A DNA stretch of 64,000 nucleotides from Symbiodinium natans (GCA_905221605.1 CAJNDS010002279.1:253001-317000), one strand, 5' to 3'. Shown: positions 1-11,314, counted from the first letter of the stretch. Notes: generated by a model from the letters alone, not told the origin. Translations and numbers: made by a program.

Positions 1-944
1 CCTTCACAAGCCTCGCTCGCCTGTAGTCTGGGAAAGCTGTCTCCAAGGACCTTCTCCTGTCACTTGGCTGGAAGGGTCCATGTGCCCGTGTATCGCATAT
101 ACTTGGGCTCTGAAGCTACCAGTAGGATCACCCTGTTTAACCAAGAGAGAGAGAGAGAGAGAGAACAAAAAAACTTGCCACCTGACATCGACGAAGAGGA
201 GAACAAGGGAGAGGGTGGAACCACGGAGGGGAGACCACCTACACAAGCCCCTAAACCCTAAACGCTAAACCCTAAACCCTAAACCCGAAGTGACAAAGAT
301 GCAGATAGTGAGGACCGAAGTAAAACTTAGCAGGACGACTGAAAAGCAGAGGTCCTTCGGGTGAAAAGCACCTCTTTTTTTTTTTTTTTTTTGGGGGGGG
401 GGGGGGGGTCAATGTGCTGCTCCACAAACGAACACGAACCAAGCAGCGGGCCGTCGTGGCCGGGGGTCCTTGGGGGCTCTCTTCGCTGGGCAGAAGAAGA
501 GATAGATAGATAAATAGATAGATGGATAGACAGAAACATATATATGTATACATATCTATATATATATATATGTAGTGTCATTTGTATTGCATCCGTTCGT
601 TGTAGCCAGCTGCAAAGAAGTACTAGTAGGCTCCGGGAATTGGAGCTGTACTTATAACTGTGCTGTACTTATAACTGTGCTTATACCCATACTTGGGCAT
701 TATAAGTTGGTTCTAAGTACAGTTATAATTGGTTGATAAGTACCCCTAAACCCTAAACCCTAAACCCTGAGTACAGTTATGATTGGTAAAGAAGTACCAT
801 GAACCTCCAAGTATAACCATCCGATCTGGTGTTCGGGCCTCCTGGCAATCTAGGGCTTCGCCTTCTGTCTGGCTGCTTGTTCCTTTTGCGGATGTCTACA
901 GTCTTGAATGCGGGTTTAGGGTTTATAGGGTTTATTATAGGGCT

Positions 945-1115
945 TAGGGTTTATAGGGTTTATAGGGCTTATAGGCTAATAGGGTTGAAAGGGTTGAAAG
1001 GGTTTATAGGGTTTATAGGGTTTATAGGGTTTATAGGGTTTCTAGGGTTTATAGGGTTTATAGGGTTTATAGGGTTAATAGGGTTTATAGGGTTTATAGG
1101 GTTTATAGGGTTGAG
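945..1115 (+). repeat. TTTATAGGG nonamer array
   Basis: The telomere unit is lengthened to 9 bp (GGGTTTATA) and repeated about a dozen times. Because 9 is a multiple of 3 it gives a Gly-Phe-Ile reading frame, which is not a gene. Other arrays: 3018-3090 on the same strand, and 38930-39065 as CCCTATAAA. Confidence 0.9.
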
Positions 1116-1241
1116 GGTTTAGGATATAGAGTTTAGGGTTCATAGGTTTATAGGGTTTAGGGTTTAGGGTTTAGGGTTTAGGGTTTAGGTTTCGGACTTC
1201 AGCTCCCTCACACCCCTTGGAACTCCCCAGGTAACCCACTG

Positions 1242-1319
1242 CCTTGCAACCTTCCCCGCGTCGAGAACAAGCAGGGCAGCGGCTGTCGGGGCAAGCGTGG
1301 GTGGCTGGGCTCAAAAAGG
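1242..1319 (+). CDS. Sushi-like exon, domain start (C-N-L-P-R-V)
   Basis: Frame from CCT TGC reads PCNLPRVENKQGSGCRGK and stays open to a telomeric GTTTAG donor at 1320. The first residues match the exons at 34207 (PCNLPSVANAST) and 6648 (ACKLPSV). The true 3' end may be earlier, for example GTGGGT near 1296. Confidence 0.55.
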
Positions 1320-4300
1320 GTTTAGATTTTAGGATGTAGAGTTTAGGGTTTAGGGTTTAGGAATATTGTCTATACTTAGGCCTTAAAGGGATTCCTGTAT
1401 GGGTTTTAGGGCCCAAGTATATACTATTATATAGGTACACGCATCCTTCATTAGGGAAACCCCTAAAACCAAAGCCCTAAGACCCCAATGTCGGATCTTT
1501 GCCGCGAAGTCTTCGGGCTTCTCGTGGAGATCTTGCAGCAACGGGTTCGGGAGCCCTAGACCCTGACTTTGGTCAACCCTTGTCTCCTACACCCTAAACC
1601 CTAAACCCTGCTAAATTGCATCTTAGGCCTGAAAAATCGCTTCTCTAGTCGGCCCCAAAGCTACGTGTCATTCGTCTTGAGGTTTAGGGTTTAGGGTTTA
1701 GGGTTTAGGGTTTAGGGTTTAGGGCTTAGGGGACTCTTTGTTACTTACGGGTCTCAGTAGGAGAAGGGGGTTTCTAGCGCACGCACACACACACACAGAA
1801 CTTGCACCCAGACTCAGCAGCCCGCAGAGTCGATTCAAGGGGCTTCTTGGCGCCAGCATTGCAATGAGTGCAAAGATTTATAAATAGAGCAAAGGGTTCG
1901 GGTTTAGGGCTTAGGGCTTAGGGCTTAGGGTTTAGGGTTTAGGGTTTAGGGTTTAGGGTTTAGGGTTCGGGTTTAGGGTTGCGGGTTTAGGGCCCAGGGT
2001 TTGAAATAACCATAATAAGAATTTGCCCCCTGAGGACCGCCCTCGATTCCGGTGCGACCTGCATCCCACAGTGCGGCCTGCTTGCGTATTGGCCTAAACC
2101 CTAAACCCTAAACCCTAAACCCTAAACCCCCGAATCCCTGAACCGTTTCTAAGCGCCGGTGAAGTCCCAAAACGCTACATCCGACATCCTGAGCCCCTTC
2201 AAAACATACTACGCAGAAGAGCCCTATCTGCGGAGCCTCTGCGCCCGAAAAGCCTTGGGGTTTAGGGTTGAGGGCTTGGTTCTCGACTTCATTCATGACC
2301 ATTCTTCCAGCTGCTAACTGCCGTTGCGAAGATTGTCCCGCAGATGCATTCTCACCTCATCCCGACGTGCGAGTGGGTTGAACATTCTTCTTACCCATTG
2401 GCTGTCCCGAAGGGAGTACGAATGACACCTGAAAAAGCATGTGTAACCCCTAGCCCACTCGAAGCCTGCTTCTTGGACCCTATACTTAAAACCCGAGGCC
2501 CTGCCACCACAGCCCTCTAGAAAGCAAGGCACGAAGCAAACAACACAGACAATTGATGAAGGGGCATAGAAGCTTAATCTAATCCCCCCTATATAACCCC
2601 TCTATATACACATATGTATATATATATATATATATATTACCTTTATAGCCCCTATATACATAAGTAGCCCCTAAACAACCCCTAAATAACCCCCTAGTAA
2701 GGGTCCCTCCTTTTCGTCTCTTGAAGTGAGGTCGTGCAGGGTTCACACCCTCAGAATCTGAGCTGCGCTGTGCCGCAACCGTGCCCTGAGCTGCGTTTAG
2801 GGTTTAGGGTTTAGGGTGTAGGGTGTAGGGTTTAGGGTTTAGGGTTTAGGGTTTAGGGTTTGGGGTTTGGGGTTTAGGGTTTAGGGTGTTGATCTGGCAA
2901 CAAGCTGGATGGATGGATGCTGCCCTGGCCTCAGTTCCAGTCTTCAAAAGGGTTTAGGGTTTAGGGAGGCCCAGGGCTTAGCCCCGAGGCCCAGCATAGA
3001 TTTTGGCTTCCACGGGTTTGGGGTTTATAGGGTTTATAGGGTTTATAGGGTTTATAGGGTTTATAGGGTTTATAGGGTTTATAGGGTTCATAGGGTTCAT
3101 ATGGTTTATTGGGTTTATGGGGTTTACAGAGTTTAGGGTTTAGGCCCCAGTTTCGGGTTCAACTAGTGTTAGGGAGAGCAGTTTACATGATTCTTCTTGT
3201 TGGCGGTTGTTGGTGGTTGTTGAAACGAGACATTGTTGATTTCGGACTTGCTTGTAGCTAACCTTCAATCCCCCAGACTACGACTCAGATCCAAACGAAG
3301 CTGGGTTTAGAGTTTAGGGCTTAGGGTTTAGGGTTGAACTCTCTAAAACAAAGGGTTTAGGGCTTCGGGTGCGCAACCGGTGCCTCCAAAGCTCCAAACC
3401 CTAAACCCTATAAACCCTGTCAACCCTATAAACCCGGAAAACCCTCTAAACCCTGTAAACCCTGTAAACCCTACAAACCCTAAACCCCAAACCCCACATC
3501 CTAAACCCTAAACCCTAAACCCTAAACCCCCGCAACCCATCGTCTTGCACTGCTCAGCTGAGGTGCTCACCCCGGCGAGCTTCACGTGCAACCCAAACCC
3601 ATGCCCGATCCCATCGGCGCCCCGACGCGGTTTACGGTTTAGGGTTTGGGGTTTGGGGTTTAGGGTTTAGGGTTTAGGGTTTCGGGTTTGGGGTCCAGGG
3701 TTTGGAGTCTGAGGGTGTGGGGGTTAGGGCTCAGGCGGCTCAGGGTTTGGAATTTTTAGGTGGGTCTGGAGTGTCCGGCTTGGGTCTTAGGATGTAGTAA
3801 GGCTTACTACAAGGGAAGCTCCCAAATAGGACATTGTGGAATGGGGTCCCGAAACCCTAAACCCTAAACCCTAAACCCTAAACCCTAAACCTTAAACCCT
3901 AAACCCTAAACCCTAAACCCTAAACCCTAAACCCTAAACCCTAAACCCTAGCCCCCTAAGCCATGAAGGCCTTCCAGCCCTACACCCTATAAACCCTAGA
4001 GAGGTGTACCAAGGCACAAGAGTCTCAAAGAGTGGAAGTCCGCAACCCTAAGCCCTCGAGGGGTTAAGACTCGTACCCCGAAGACTATATTCCTAAAAGT
4101 TTCCCTGAATAAACCCTAATATGGCCCTTGTAGTACCTTAGGAGTCCTTAACAAGGGGTCCCCAAAAACCCTCAACCCCACAACAAAACAAGGCCCTAAA
4201 CCCTAAACCCTAAACCTTAAACCGAAACAAGGTCAACAAGGCCCAAGGGAACGGCTGCAACGGCGTGAGCGGCAGCATGATCGACTCGGGGAGCAAATGC

Positions 4301-7300
4301 CAGGCGGGGCGCCTCTGGCGAAATGCGAGGATGGGTTTGGGGTTAGTAGAGAATTCCATCAGAAGTGGCGGTTAGATACCCCAAAACCATGCTGAAGAGG
4401 GTTTGGGGTACCTGAATTCCATTATAGTACCGCAAATGGACCCTCAACCCTAAACCCTAAGCCCTAAACCCTCTGGGTAGGGTGACCCTCTCAAAGTTTC
4501 AGGGTTCAGGGTTGGGGTTTGGGGGGACTTATATAGGACTTGGGCTTGGAGTCTTACACGGGATTGGCGGGGATGGCAGTTGCCTTCCTACCCTTTGTTT
4601 GGGGTTTAGGGTTTAGGGTTTATAAGGTTTAAGCTGCTTATATTGAGCCTGTTGCGAAAGGGTTTAAGGTTTAGGGTTTAGGGTGATTATGCAGGGCTTA
4701 GGGTGTCAAAGGCTCACGAACAGAGCTGGGCAGAAGGCTTTCAGAAGAGTCCAGTCAATCTGACGGGTTCGGGTTTACGGTGTAGGGCTTAGTAGGGCAG
4801 ACTCGGATCTAGGGTTCACAGCCCTGAGCCCTTCACCCACTGCAGCAAGAGTGCAGGTGGCCTGTCAGCCCGGCTACGCGCCCTCGGTTGCTGAACTGAG
4901 CTGCCCCTTGCCCTTGGCTCTAGAGTTGTTTCTTGCTTTCCACGTATCTCTAGTTTGTGTTGGGGGGAGTATAGGGTGAGTGAGTGGGGGGGGGGGGGGG
5001 GGGGGGGCGGAGGAAGGGTGAAAGGGGGGGGGCTTTCGGCATTAGAGGGCCTGGGTTGACCTCCAATTTTTGAACCACCACCCCAAGCATCCCAAGCATC
5101 CCCAAGCCACCCTGACTCACCCTAATCCCTAAACCCTAAACCGCAAACCCTGAACCCTATAAACCCTAAACCCTTGCGAAACGGGTGGGAAAAAAGCCCT
5201 AAACTTACCTCAAACTCGAAACACGAAACCCTAAACCCTAAACCCTACCCCCCGCCCCTCTAACCCAAAAAAGCACCCATGGCGTCACCTGCGTCGGAAG
5301 TGTTGGGCACAAGGCTACGCCAGCGTCATGACGCCTGAGTCCTTCGTCTGCACCCCCAAGGCCGAGCCAGGGTGAGCGGAGGGCTTTGGAGATTTTTGGG
5401 GGTATTTTTGTTTAGGGTTTGGGGTTTGGGTTTGGTGCTTTTGGGTTTTGTTGTTGTTTTTTTTTGTGGTTTCTTTGGGGTTTTGTGGTTGGTGATTGTA
5501 GGGTGCAGTGTAGTGTCGAGGGCTTTAGGGTCTTAGGTTGTTCGGTTTCCGTTTGGTTTCTCAAGGGATTCAGACTCGGACCCCTAAGGTTGTACCCCTA
5601 AAGGTTCCCCTCAATATACTCCTAATATGGCCCTTATATTCCCTTAGGGATCCTTAAAAAGCGACCCCCAAAACCCAAGGGTACAACCTTAAGGGTCCAA
5701 GGTAGAACCCCTAGAGTTTCGGGGGCCTGTGGATGTGGCGTTTGCGGCGCTGGGGTTGGGTTTGGGGTCCCTGGGGGCTCCCTTCCAGGTTCGGTTGATA
5801 GGGTTAAGGTTGGGATGTTCCCCCTTGTACGAACAGTCCTGAATAGGAATTATAGTACCCCCCCCCCCCCATTGGAATCCCCATTAGGGTTTAGGGTTCA
5901 GGGTTTAGGGTTTCAGGACTTAGGGTTTAGGGTTTAGGAGGGGGGGGGGGGTACAGTGCCCAAAGCCTAAACAACATGTCATTGCACGCAAGCGTGCGCT
6001 CGCGCTTAGCTTCTGTTTGTTTCTTTTGCTTTCCTTGCTTTGTGCTACATAATTTCTAATACGTATGTGGCACAAATGCGCGCATTCGCACGCGAGCTTA
6101 CGTTTCTTAGACTCTGAGAGAAAGAACCACCAACCAAAGCACCGCAGGAGGCAGCAATGGCAACTAAATGCGTGAGGCGACAACAAGTTCCGTGTCTCAC
6201 TTCCCCCTGATATTACCCCCCCCCCCTTCCCCGTTTATTTTTGATACTCTCATAAGAGTTATATGATGGTGTATGGGGGGTTTGAATATTCGGAGTAGGG
6301 GGGAGGGGCCCGGCAAAGGGGTTAATATTAGGGGGAAGGGATGAATTCCGTATATCCACACCCCAAACACTTCTCGGGGTCCAATACACCCTAAGCCCTC
6401 AACATCTGCCAGTGTACCAACGTCTGCTAGGCAGGTGGCCAAACCAAAACATGAGAAAACTCTGGAATGTGGATCATCTACTTGGTTTCCAGCAGACCGC
6501 AGGAGTCCAGATGCAGACAGGGTTTGGGGGGTTTGGTTTAGGGTTTAGGGTTTAGGGTTTAGGGTTTAGGGTTTAGGGTTTAGGGTTGTTGAAGGTTAGG
6601 GGCTTAGGGGCGACTCTTTGGGTGCAGTTCCGATGCCTCCCCTGCAGGCTTGCAAGCTTCCATCTGTGCAGTACCAGGCCTGTTGGAGTTCGATGCAGCA
6701 TACCTTCGGTGGGTTTAGGGTTCAGGGTTTAAGGTTTAGGGATGTTCCCCCTTATACTAACAGTCCTTAATCGGGATTACAAAAGGGGGGGGGAATGCCT
6801 ATGAAGGAGCTGATAGGGGGAGCATCCCAAAGAATGATGGTGTTGTGGGGGGGTCGGCTTAGGACCCAAGGCGTCTTGTGTTACTCCGTTTCTGTGGGAG
6901 CTCACGTGGTGGATGAGGGAGCAGGTGCTCTACTTGTCCTGTTGACCCAGGCCCACTCACTGAAGCTTGTCGTTAACTTGCCTTGAACTGAGCATGATAT
7001 CCACCTCTCGGCCCCTCTCTCCCTCTCTCCCTCTCTCCCTCTCTCCCTCTCTCCCTCTCTCCCTCTCTCCCTGTCTCCCTCTCTCCCTCTCTCCGTCTCT
7101 CCCTGTCTCTCTCTCTCCCTCTCTCTCTTCGCTTTCTTCTCTTTCTTCTCTCTCTCTCCCTATCTCTTTAGATTGTTTCTCTCTTTTCGTTTTTCTTTCT
7201 CTCTCCCTCTCTCTCTCTCTGCCTCTCTCGTTTCCCCTTTCTTTCTGTGTTTCCCTTTTTCCCCTTCTTTGCTGGCAGATGAATCGGTGCTTGCCTTAAA

Positions 7301-7813
7301 TGGTTTGCAGGTTGGGAATTGTCTGTAGGAGCCAACCCTTGACCCTACTAAAACCTAAACTCCAAAACTCCAAAACCCTAAACCCCAAGCCCTAAAGCCT
7401 GACCTCGACTGTTCCCTGCGGAGTGGTCCCAGAGGGGGTCTGCTAGGTGGCTGGCCAAAAAACCCCAAAGCCCTCAACCCTAAACCCTAAACTCCGAAGC
7501 CCAAACCCCAAACCATAAGTTAAAACTCCTAAACCCTAAACTCCAAAACCCCAAATCCTAAATCCTAAACCATAACCCTAAACTCCAAAACCCTAAAAGC
7601 GAAACCCCAAACTCCAAAATCCTAAACCCTAAACTTTGAACCCCTGACTCCCTGCCCCCTAAACCCCAGACTGCTATTGAGCTTGTGACACCATTTTGCT
7701 GTGCTAAACCCCAAACCCTAAACCGAATTACGTTGGGTGACGCATTTGTTCAGGCCGGCTCGGGCTGCGCTGGGGTCAATGGCACCTCGGTCTCCCTTTC
7801 CATGGGGCTTAGG
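1242..7813 (+). CDS. Sushi/CCP-like tandem-repeat protein, first exon cluster (split gene)
   Basis: Nine short plus-strand exons at about 1242, 2035, 2740, 3558, 4248, 4846, 5314, 6648 and 7754 encode successive parts of one Cys-rich repeat. The pattern is C-[NK]-LP-[SR]-V, then C-x-G...SG-x-x-C, then C-x-x-Q-C-x-x-G-[YF]-xPS...L-x-C, then V-[LM]-TP-x-SF-x-C-x-P. This resembles extracellular sushi (CCP) modules. The fragments appear in the order a repeating domain demands, giving about three domains. Exons at separate loci match at protein level with synonymous differences, which argues for real coding. Introns hold TTTAGGG tracts. No start or stop codon was identified. The cluster probably continues at 32.86 kb. 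The domain type is inferred by pattern, not by a search. Confidence 0.78.
2035..2080 (+). CDS. Sushi-like exon, S-G-A-T-C-x-x-Q-C segment
   Basis: After TGAG| the frame reads TALDSGATCIPQC. It matches the exon at 32862 (ASGATCTTQC) with about 22 of 30 bases identical and many third-position changes. The 3' end is uncertain. Confidence 0.6.
2740..2780 (+). CDS. Sushi-like exon, G-F-T-P-S...L-x-C segment
   Basis: Acceptor CAG|GG; the frame reads GFTPSESELRC, equivalent to GYTPDIASLKC at 33315 and GYAPSVAELSC at 4846. A donor inside the last Cys codon (T|GTGCCG, ending 2769) would match the intron position seen at 4902. Confidence 0.6.
3558..3629 (+). CDS. Sushi-like exon, E-V-L-T-P-x-S-F-x-C segment plus next domain start
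   Basis: The frame reads EVLTPASFTCNPNPCPIPSAP, then a telomeric GTTTAC donor. It is nearly identical in protein to EVLTPSSFEC at 33315, with synonymous codon differences. The open frame also extends upstream (VLHCSA, like LKCFS in the homologue) toward a C-strand telomeric tract that contains no AG, so the 5' edge is unclear. It may have been overrun by the tract. Confidence 0.65.
4248..4334 (+). CDS. Sushi-like exon, N-G-C...S-G-x-x-C segment
   Basis: Acceptor CAAG|GGAACGGCTGC is shared with the exon at 35255. The frame reads NGCNGVSGSMIDSGSKC, the same Cys spacing as NGCKGKVGTVLASGGVC there. It ends at a telomeric-type GTTTGG donor, or earlier. Confidence 0.65.
4846..4902 (+). CDS. Sushi-like exon, C-Q-P-G-Y-A-P-S-V-A-E-L-S segment
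   Basis: Acceptor TGCAG|. The frame reads VACQPGYAPSVAELS and the exon ends with T of the next Cys codon at a GC donor (T|GCCCCT). Joined to GC TAC at 5314 it gives ELSC-YASVMTPESFVC, matching SLKC-FSEVLTPSSFEC residue for residue. Confidence 0.65.
5314..5371 (+). CDS. Sushi-like exon, V-M-T-P-E-S-F-V-C segment
   Basis: Acceptor CACAAG|GC and donor GG|GTGAGC. The frame reads YASVMTPESFVCTPKAEPG. The phase fits the previous exon if a GC donor is used there. Confidence 0.65.
5578..5698. mobile_element. Introner-like TIR element, family 4
   Basis: About 121 bp, TIRs GGACCCCTAAGGTTGTACCC and complement (GGGTACAACCTTAAGGGTCC). GT follows CTAAG, AG precedes GGTCC. A reverse-orientation copy is at 55001-55087 and a fragment at 4074-4171. 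Confidence 0.8.
6197..6343. mobile_element. Possible TIR element
   Basis: ACTTCCCCCTGATATTACCC at the left and GGTTAATATTAGGGGGAAGG at the right, ~147 bp. Confidence 0.6.
6648..6712 (+). CDS. Sushi-like exon, next domain start (C-K-L-P-S-V)
   Basis: Acceptor CCTGCAG|GCT; the frame reads ACKLPSVQYQACWSSM and ends at a telomeric GTTTAG donor. It matches the other C-[NK]-LP-x-V exons. Confidence 0.6.
6739..6828. mobile_element. MITE-like TIR element, family 7
   Basis: GGGATGTTCCCCCTTATACT at the left, diverged AGGGGGAGCATCCC at the right, 90 bp. A telomeric G tract abuts the left end. Confidence 0.75.
7010..7235 (+). repeat. CCCTCTCT-type polypyrimidine repeat
   Basis: 8-bp CCCTCTCT units grading into TTCTCTCT. 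A strong strand bias (pyrimidine) over ~220 bp. Confidence 0.95.
7754..7813 (+). CDS. Possible sushi-like exon, G-S-G-C-x-G segment
   Basis: Acceptor GTTCAG|GCC; the frame reads AGSGCAGVNGTSVSLSMG and ends at the telomeric tract (AGG|GTTTAG). It is in the right position for the C-x-G part of the third domain. The next expected fragment, S-G-A-T-C, occurs only at 32862. Confidence 0.45.
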
Positions 7814-8449
7814 GTTTAGGGTTTAGGGTTTAGGGTCTTCCTTTTTCATGGGGTTTAGGGGTTCAGGGCATAGTAATTAGGGTTTCTATTAGGTTTGTAT
7901 TAGGGTTTGGCTTAGGGTTTGGTTTAGGGGTTTGGGGCACTCGGGAGGGTTGAGGGTTTATAGTGTTTAGGAATTGGGGTTGTGCGTTGTCGGGGTTAGT
8001 ACAAAGGGCACCCTGTTTTGCGCTCAATGGGGTCAGCAAGTGGTTTGGGCTTGGGGTGTTAGGTTTTCGTGTTTATGGTCAGAAGTGACATAACACGCGT
8101 AATGGACCTGAGAAGACCAGCCTCCCTTCCGAACACGAAGCCCCATTTTCGGAGTACGTGCAAGGGAACCCTCTAGAATTTGCCACCGGTACCCATTCTC
8201 TGTCTCATACGTCAACAAGACAAGCGGGCAGTTCCCAATACTTCCCTATATACTTTTTGATCCCTGTTCTTAAAACCCTTACAAAGCAGAAACTCGAAAT
8301 CCTAAACCCTATACCCTAAATACAAGGGTCCATATTGCATGAAGAGCCCCCAGCGGGACCATCATTGGGATCGCTTATCGCATTGTATAAATAAGTAAAA
8401 ATATATATATATATATATATATGTGAGAGGGACCTTTTGGGTCCATTTC

Positions 8450-11290
8450 ACGTATATCACTTGTATGAGGAATTTAATTTATTTACCTATTAATTTCTTT
8501 AATTTCTTTAATTTCTTTAATTTCTGGGGCTCTCTTAGGGAAATAAATGAAATTAAAGAAATTAATTAATTTCATTAATTTCTTTAATTTCTGGGCCTCT
8601 CTGTGCGAAATTAAAGAAATTAATGAAATTAATTATTTCTTTAATTTCATTAATTTCTTTAATTTATTTTAATTAGTCCCGTGAGCCGGGGGGGCTCCCC
8701 CAATTAATTTCTTTAATTTCTTTAATTTCTGGGCCTCTCTGTGAGATTTTAAAGAAATTAAAGAAATTAATTCCGGTAGCCCTTCGGGCTTGCGAGACTA
8801 ATTAAAAGAAATTAATGAAACTAAAGAAATTAAAGAAATTAATGAAATTAATCAATTTCTTTAATTTCTTTAATTTCTTTAATTTCTGGGCCTCTCTGTG
8901 AGAAATTAAAGAAATTAAAGAAATTAATTAATTTCATTAATTTCTTTAATTTCTGGGCCTCCCTGTGAGAAATTAAAGAAATTAAAGAAATTAATTAATT
9001 TCATTAATTTCTTTAATTTCTGGGCCTCTGTGTGCGAAATTAAAGAAATTAAAGAAATTAATTAATTTCTTTAATTTCATTAATTTCTTTAATTTATTTT
9101 AATTAGTCCCGTGAGCCGGGGGGGCTACCCCAATTAATTTCTTTAATTTCTTTAATTTCTGGGCCTCTCTGTGAGAAATTAAAAAAATTAAAGAAATTAA
9201 TTCAGGTAGCCCTTCGGGCTTGCGAGACTAATTAAAAGAAATTAAAGAAATTAAAGAAATTAAAGAAATTAATGAAATTAATTAATTGCTTTAATTTCTT
9301 TAATTTCTGGGCCTCTCTGTGAGAAATTAAAGAAATTAAAGAAATTAATTAATTTCATTAATTTCTTTAATTTCCGGGCCTCTCTGTGAGAAATTAAAGA
9401 AATTAAAGAAACTAAATAATTTCATTAATTTCTTTAATTTCTGGGCCTCTCTGTGCGAAATTAAAGAAATTTAAAAATTAATTAATTTCTTTAATTTCAT
9501 TAATTTCATTAATTTCTTTACTTTATTTTAATTAGTCCCGTGAGCCGGGGGGCCCCCCCCAATTAATTTCTTTAATTTCTTTAATTTCTGGGCCTCTCTG
9601 TGAGAAATTAAAGAAATTAAAGAAATTAATTCCGGTAGCCCTTCGGGCTTGCGAGACTAATTAAAAGAATTAAAGAAATTAAAGAAATTAAAGAAATTAA
9701 TGAAATTAATACATTTCTTTAATTTCTTTAATTTCTGGGCCTCTCTGTGAGAAATTAAAGAAATTAAAGAAATTAATTAATTTCATTAATTTCTTTAATT
9801 TCTGGGCCTCTCTGTGAGAAATTAAAGAAATTAAAGAAATTAATTAATTTCATTAATTTCTTTAATTTCTGGCCCTCTCTGTGCGAAATTAAAGAAATTA
9901 AAGAAATTAATTAATTTCTTTAATTTCATTAATTTCATTAATTTCTTTAATTTATTTTAATTAGTCCCGTGAGCCGGGGGGCCCCCCCCAATTAATTTCT
10001 TTAATTTCTTTAATTTCTGTGCCTCTCTGTGAGAAATTAAAGAAATTAAAGAAATTAATGAATTTCATTAATTTCTTTAATTTCTGGGCCTCTCTGTGAG
10101 AAATTAAAGAAATCAAAGAAATTAAAGAAATTCATTAATTTCATTAATTTCTTTAATTTCTGGGCCTCTCTGTGCGAAATTAAAGAAATTAAAGAAATTA
10201 ATTAATTTGTTTAATTTCATTAATTTCATTAATTTCTTTAATTTATTTTAATTAGTCCCGTGAGCCGGGGGGGCTACCCCAATTAATTTCTTTAATTTCT
10301 GGGCCTCTCTGTGAGAAATTAAAGAAATTAAAGAAATTAATTCCGGTAGCCCTTCGGGCTTGCGAGACTAATTAACAGAAATTAATGAAATTAAAGAAAT
10401 TAAAGAAATTAATGAAATTAATTAATGTCTTTAATTTCTTTAATTTCTGGGCCTCTCTATGAGAAATTAAAGAAATTAAAGAAATTAATTAATTTCATTA
10501 ATTTCTTTAATTTCTGGGCCTCTCTGTGCGAAATTAAAGAAATTAAAGAAATCAATCAATTTCATTAATTTCTTTAATTTCTGGGCCTCTCTGTGCGAAA
10601 TTAAAGAAATTAAAGAAATTACTTAATTTCTTTAATTTCATTAATTTCTTTAATTTATTTAAATTAGTCCCGTGAGCCGGGGGGGCTCCCCCAATTAATT
10701 TCTTTAATTTCTTTAATTTCTTTAGTTTATGGGCATCTCTGTGCGAAATTAAAGAAATTAAAGAAATAAATTCCGGTAGCCCTTCGGGCTTGCGAGACTA
10801 GTTAAAAGAAATTAAAGAAATTAAAGAAATTAAAGAAATTAATGAAATTAGTTAATTTCTTTAATTTCTCGAATTTCTGGGCCTCTATGTGAGAAATTAA
10901 AGTAATTAATTAATTTCATTAATTTCTTTAATTTCTGGGCCTCTCTGAAATTAATTTCTGTAGTTTCTCTACTTTCAGAGCCTATCTGTGAGAAATCAAA
11001 GAAACTAAATACATTAATCAATTTCTTTTATTTGATCAATTTCATTAATTTCTTTTATTTAAACTAATCCCGTGAGCCGGGTAATTAATTTTTGTAATTT
11101 CTTTATTTTCTAGGCCTCTCTGTGAGAAATTTAAGAAATTAACAAAAAACATCCGGTAGCCGCGTGGGGTTGCGAGACTAACTAAAAGAAATTAAAGAAA
11201 GTAATGAAATTAATTAATTTCTCTGGCTTTTTAATTGCTAAGCCTCTCTGTGAGAAATTAGAGAAATTCAAGCAATTAACCATCCTCTTT
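8450..11290. repeat. AT-rich palindromic satellite, ~429 bp higher-order unit
   Basis: Built of TTAATTTCTTTAATTTC and its complement GAAATTAAAGAAATTAA arranged as hairpins around a conserved loop (TGGGCCTCTCTGTGA). Two GC-rich tags recur. AATTAGTCCCGTGAGCCGGG lies at about 8671, 9101, 9530, 9959, 10250, 10662 and 11062. GGTAGCCCTTCGGGCTTGCG lies at about 8775, 9205, 9634, 10345, 10775 and 11155. Most spacings are 429-430 bp. The right end decays gradually. No telomeric tracts inside. Confidence 0.92.
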
Positions 11291-11314
11291 AATTTCTTGA
11301 TTTTCTGGGCCTCT

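Larger units (their letters stand above)
240..8330. repeat. Interspersed TTTAGGG/CCCTAAA tracts, left cluster
   Basis: Tracts of 2-14 units recur every 100-300 bp in both orientations: for example 736-767 (C), 1680-1728 (G), 1915-1975 (G), 2093-2127 (C), 2797-2890 (G), 3853-3950 (C) and 6537-6590 (G). Spacers are mostly unique GC-rich DNA. Degenerate units (TTCAGGG, TTTGGGG, CTTAGGG) are common. The G-strand unit contains both AG|G and G|GTTTAG, so every tract offers splice sites. Confidence 0.95.

Noticed and set aside
829-1122. Gly-Phe-Ile repeat ORF (and similar Arg-Val-Tyr and Asn-Pro-Ile ORFs at 2909 and 38838)
   Set aside because: Produced by the 9-bp telomere variant, which is a multiple of three.
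2154-2569. Three plus-strand segments (2154-2259, 2311-2376, 2513-2569) open and splice-compatible, the last ending in TAG
   Set aside because: They would fall between two consecutive sushi exons of the same strand, have no homology, and other frames are open; not supported enough to list.
4724-4766. SWAEGFQKSPVNLT resembling the Q-S-P-V-N-[IL] motif of alpha carbonic anhydrases
   Set aside because: One short motif, no other family block nearby, and the next exon is sushi-like.
240-8330. Reading the whole left end as a true chromosome terminus
   Set aside because: Tracts are short, in both orientations and separated by exon-bearing spacers; no long terminal array is present.
8450-11290. CRISPR-like appearance of regular repeats
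   Set aside because: Repeats are palindromic AT-rich satellite without unique spacers, in a eukaryotic context.
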